DNA of 7,428 nt from Gammaproteobacteria bacterium (GTDB lineage Bacteria > Pseudomonadota > Gammaproteobacteria > Pseudomonadales > Azotimanducaceae). The stretch lies in contig JAPOYW010000319.1 of the NCBI GenBank assembly GCA_026706425.1, positions 11,843 to 19,270 of the forward strand, written 5' to 3'. Both the position numbers and the translations under genes were made by a program. Shown piece after piece: positions 6,383 to 7,428 of the stretch; the first letter of the stretch is position 1, and each line of letters starts with the position of its first letter. The notes below the pieces were generated by a model. It had not been told where the DNA came from. It worked only from the letters and a program-made list of their open reading frames with translations, and ran no database searches.

Positions 6383-6784
6383 TTAAGCGAGCAGATGCTC
6401 GACGACTTCGAGGACATCCACGGCGTTTTCCGCCTGCACCTCGAGTTCGTGGGCGATGACTTCGAACCGCGTCGAGAGCGCCATCGAGCCGAACAGGATG
6501 TAGGTGCCACCCTGCAAGCCAATGGACGACAGCGGCACGGCGGGACTCAACCGGAGGAACGCTTCGTTCACCTCGTTGATCTTGCCCGGCTGGACCTCCG
6601 CTTGCGTGAACAGCGCGGTCACCGACAGCAACTGGGTTTCCGTCTGTGTCACATGGATCGGAAACTCGTCGTTGTTGGAACACACGACTTCCAGGATGCC
6701 GTCGTCGGTCACGAGCGCATCGAAGGTGGTGCCTTCTTCGCCCGTGTGTCCGTTCAGCCGGTAGGAAAGTTCATCCAATGTCAT
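6383..6784 (-). CDS. yjfI: DUF2170 family protein, YjfI-like
   Basis: A complete 133-residue protein, the usual size for DUF2170 (YjfI). Features that fit the family are the N-terminal helix MTLDELSYRL, the segment DDGILEVVCSNNDEFPIHVT (28-47), PAVPLSSIGLQGGTYILFGSMA (81-102) and a C-terminal helical segment with many Glu (106-133). It has no signal peptide or TM segment, so it is probably a soluble, acidic cytoplasmic protein. The ATG at 6784 is preceded by GGAG about 10 nt upstream. In E. coli and relatives yjfI lies beside the pspA paralogue yjfJ, and the same order is seen here: the stop is 21 nt before the pspA-family ATG. The biochemical function of the family is not firmly established; a partner or regulator of the adjacent PspA-like protein is the reasonable reading. 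Confidence 0.85.
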   Translation of the reverse strand: MTLDELSYRLNGHTGEEGTTFDALVTDDGILEVVCSNNDEFPIHVTQTETQLLSVTALFTQAEVQPGKINEVNEAFLRLSPAVPLSSIGLQGGTYILFGSMALSTRFEVIAHELEVQAENAVDVLEVVEHLLA

Positions 6785-6804
6785 TGCCTCACTCCGTTCT
6801 CCTC

Positions 6805-6825
6805 AAGCGGCCCTAAAGGGCGCTT
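6805..6825 (-). promoter_or_regulatory. Leader hairpin before yjfI
   Basis: On the minus strand AAGCG-CCC, loop TTTA, GGG, one unpaired C, then CGCTT can form an 8-bp stem with a single bulge. No T-run follows, so it is a poor intrinsic terminator. It is followed at once by GAGGAG, a possible ribosome-binding sequence, and then GGAG nearer the yjfI start. It could be an mRNA-stability or attenuation element, or the 3' end of the upstream transcript. The role is not shown by the sequence. Confidence 0.35.
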
Positions 6826-6877
6826 CGCCCTCGTCGCCGACCGTGCTTTCAGGTGCGTAGTCGACGCCATGAACAAA

Positions 6878-6906
6878 ACCGTATGACATATTATGTCGTG
6901 TGTCAA
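6878..6906 (-). promoter_or_regulatory. Putative promoter with nested dyad (operator) upstream of yjfI
   Basis: Reading the minus strand, a perfect TTGACA (6906-6901) is followed after 17 nt by TACGGT (6883-6878). That is a sigma70-like pair with a consensus -35 and a weak -10. The spacer holds the 13-bp palindrome GACATAATATGTC (6897-6885), arms GACATA/TATGTC around one base. A second, outer dyad TGACA/TGTCA (6905-6901 and 6888-6884) encloses most of it. A dyad between -35 and -10 is a classic repressor position. The tandem-RHH protein encoded downstream is one candidate binder, but that is inference. The -35 overlaps the stop codon of the upstream gene. Confidence 0.5.
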
Positions 6907-7428
6907 CGGCGATTCTGGATCGTTGATGTAGACACCTTGGAAGTCCCGTGGAGCGGATCGCGGACATAGAATGCTCCCCGGCGCGACTCCCAGGCTTCCT
7001 GGTGGTAGTTGAATACCGCGTGGCTCCCAAGACGGTTGATCTCGATGTCCGGCAACCCGTCGAAGTAGCGCGGCGGGAACTGGAACGCGGCGGCGATCCT
7101 CGCGCCGTCAAGCCAGCCGTCCGGGGTTTCGCCAACGCCCAAGGCCGCGATCCGCTCCGGCCCGGACTTGCCGGTCGGGGTGCCGAGGGTCCAGCCCCAC
7201 TCGCCGAAGCTCGGCACGTTGGCGTGGTACTGCGAAACCGTGAACCCGGCGTGGGAGACGGTTTTGCCGATCGACAGGAACGCCTCCTTGGCGTGGTACG
7301 GCGACGTGGACTGGATGGCAATGGCTCCGTCCGGGGACAGGATGGCCCGGACGCGGGCGTAGAAATAGTCGGAGTAGAGGCGGTTCAGGTCCGGATGGTT
7401 GGGGTCGGGGAGGTCCACGACGACCACG
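6903..7428 (-). CDS. Spermidine-synthase-fold enzyme (polyamine aminopropyltransferase), C-terminal part, cut by right edge
   Basis: Only the last 174 or so residues are in the window. The frame is open to base 7428 and the first visible codons (valines) are internal, so the true start lies outside. The visible part begins VVVDLPDPNHPDLNRLYSDY, which matches the active-site strand and loop of spermidine synthases (D-x-x-D-P, then LYS..FY). By family knowledge, the two Asp of DLPDP correspond to the residues that handle the amine substrate during aminopropyl transfer from decarboxylated AdoMet. ILSPDGAIAIQSTSP fits the next Rossmann strand and FGEWGWTLGT a conserved C-terminal segment. Many relatives beside pspA/yjfI genes carry an N-terminal membrane domain; that cannot be seen here. 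The stop TGA (6905-6903) lies inside the -35-like hexamer of the next gene. The fold and family are fairly certain; the substrate, possibly not spermidine, is unknown. Confidence 0.85.
   Translation of the reverse strand, partial: VVVVDLPDPNHPDLNRLYSDYFYARVRAILSPDGAIAIQSTSPYHAKEAFLSIGKTVSHAGFTVSQYHANVPSFGEWGWTLGTPTGKSGPERIAALGVGETPDGWLDGARIAAAFQFPPRYFDGLPDIEINRLGSHAVFNYHQEAWESRRGAFYVRDPLHGTSKVSTSTIQNRR

Noticed and set aside
5864..6886. Long plus-strand frame opposite the pspA-family and yjfI genes
   Set aside because: It is a mirror of two well-supported genes and has no independent domain or ribosome-binding evidence.
1..7428. tRNA, rRNA, CRISPR array or insertion sequence
   Set aside because: I saw no cloverleaf-like sequence, rRNA segment, spaced direct repeats or transposase motifs. 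Reading by eye cannot exclude a small RNA.

Overview
The window is GC-rich bacterial DNA. Every gene I can support lies on the minus strand, so the biological reading order runs from the right edge to the left edge. The set of a PspA/IM30 protein, a YjfI-type DUF2170 protein, a DUF4178/YjfK-like protein, a two-TM potassium channel and a spermidine-synthase-fold enzyme is typical of Proteobacteria. I favour a gammaproteobacterium, but no RNA gene or lineage marker is present to fix this.

Right part (7428 to about 3480). The window opens inside a spermidine-synthase-fold (polyamine aminopropyltransferase) gene, followed by a 118-bp gap that holds a promoter-like site, a nested dyad and a leader hairpin. 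Then come yjfI (DUF2170), a pspA-family gene, a DUF4178-like gene, a small protein with two ribbon-helix-helix-like repeats, and a TVGYGD potassium channel with a degenerate RCK-like domain. From the DUF4178-like gene leftwards the genes overlap or nearly touch (8-bp overlap, ATGA overlap, 7-nt gap, ATGA overlap). This looks like one translationally coupled operon for envelope stress, membrane integrity and ion or polyamine homeostasis.

Middle (3474 to 1992). An ankyrin-repeat protein is coupled by ATGA to a GyrI-like/effector-binding-domain gene. The reading frame of that last gene is broken once near 2165.

Left part (about 1812 to 1). Two genes each carry an HExxH zinc-metallopeptidase motif in similar surrounding sequence. 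The first (1812 to about 279) is a Gly/Ser-rich protein whose frame is broken twice, at 1156-1161 and 770-781. The second runs off the left edge and is intact as far as seen. Base composition falls leftward of about 600: the rows 241-300, 301-360 and 481-540 are each 29/60 GC, against 39/60 for 2941-3000. Two strong hairpins sit inside the broken gene and an inverted repeat lies just upstream of the last gene. This part reads as accessory DNA next to a conserved stress operon.

All three frame breaks have the same sense: one base missing, modulo 3. They could be shared mutational decay or indel errors in the assembly. The strongest leads are the tandem-RHH protein embedded in the PspA/channel operon together with the dyad at its putative promoter, and the pair of related HExxH proteins.
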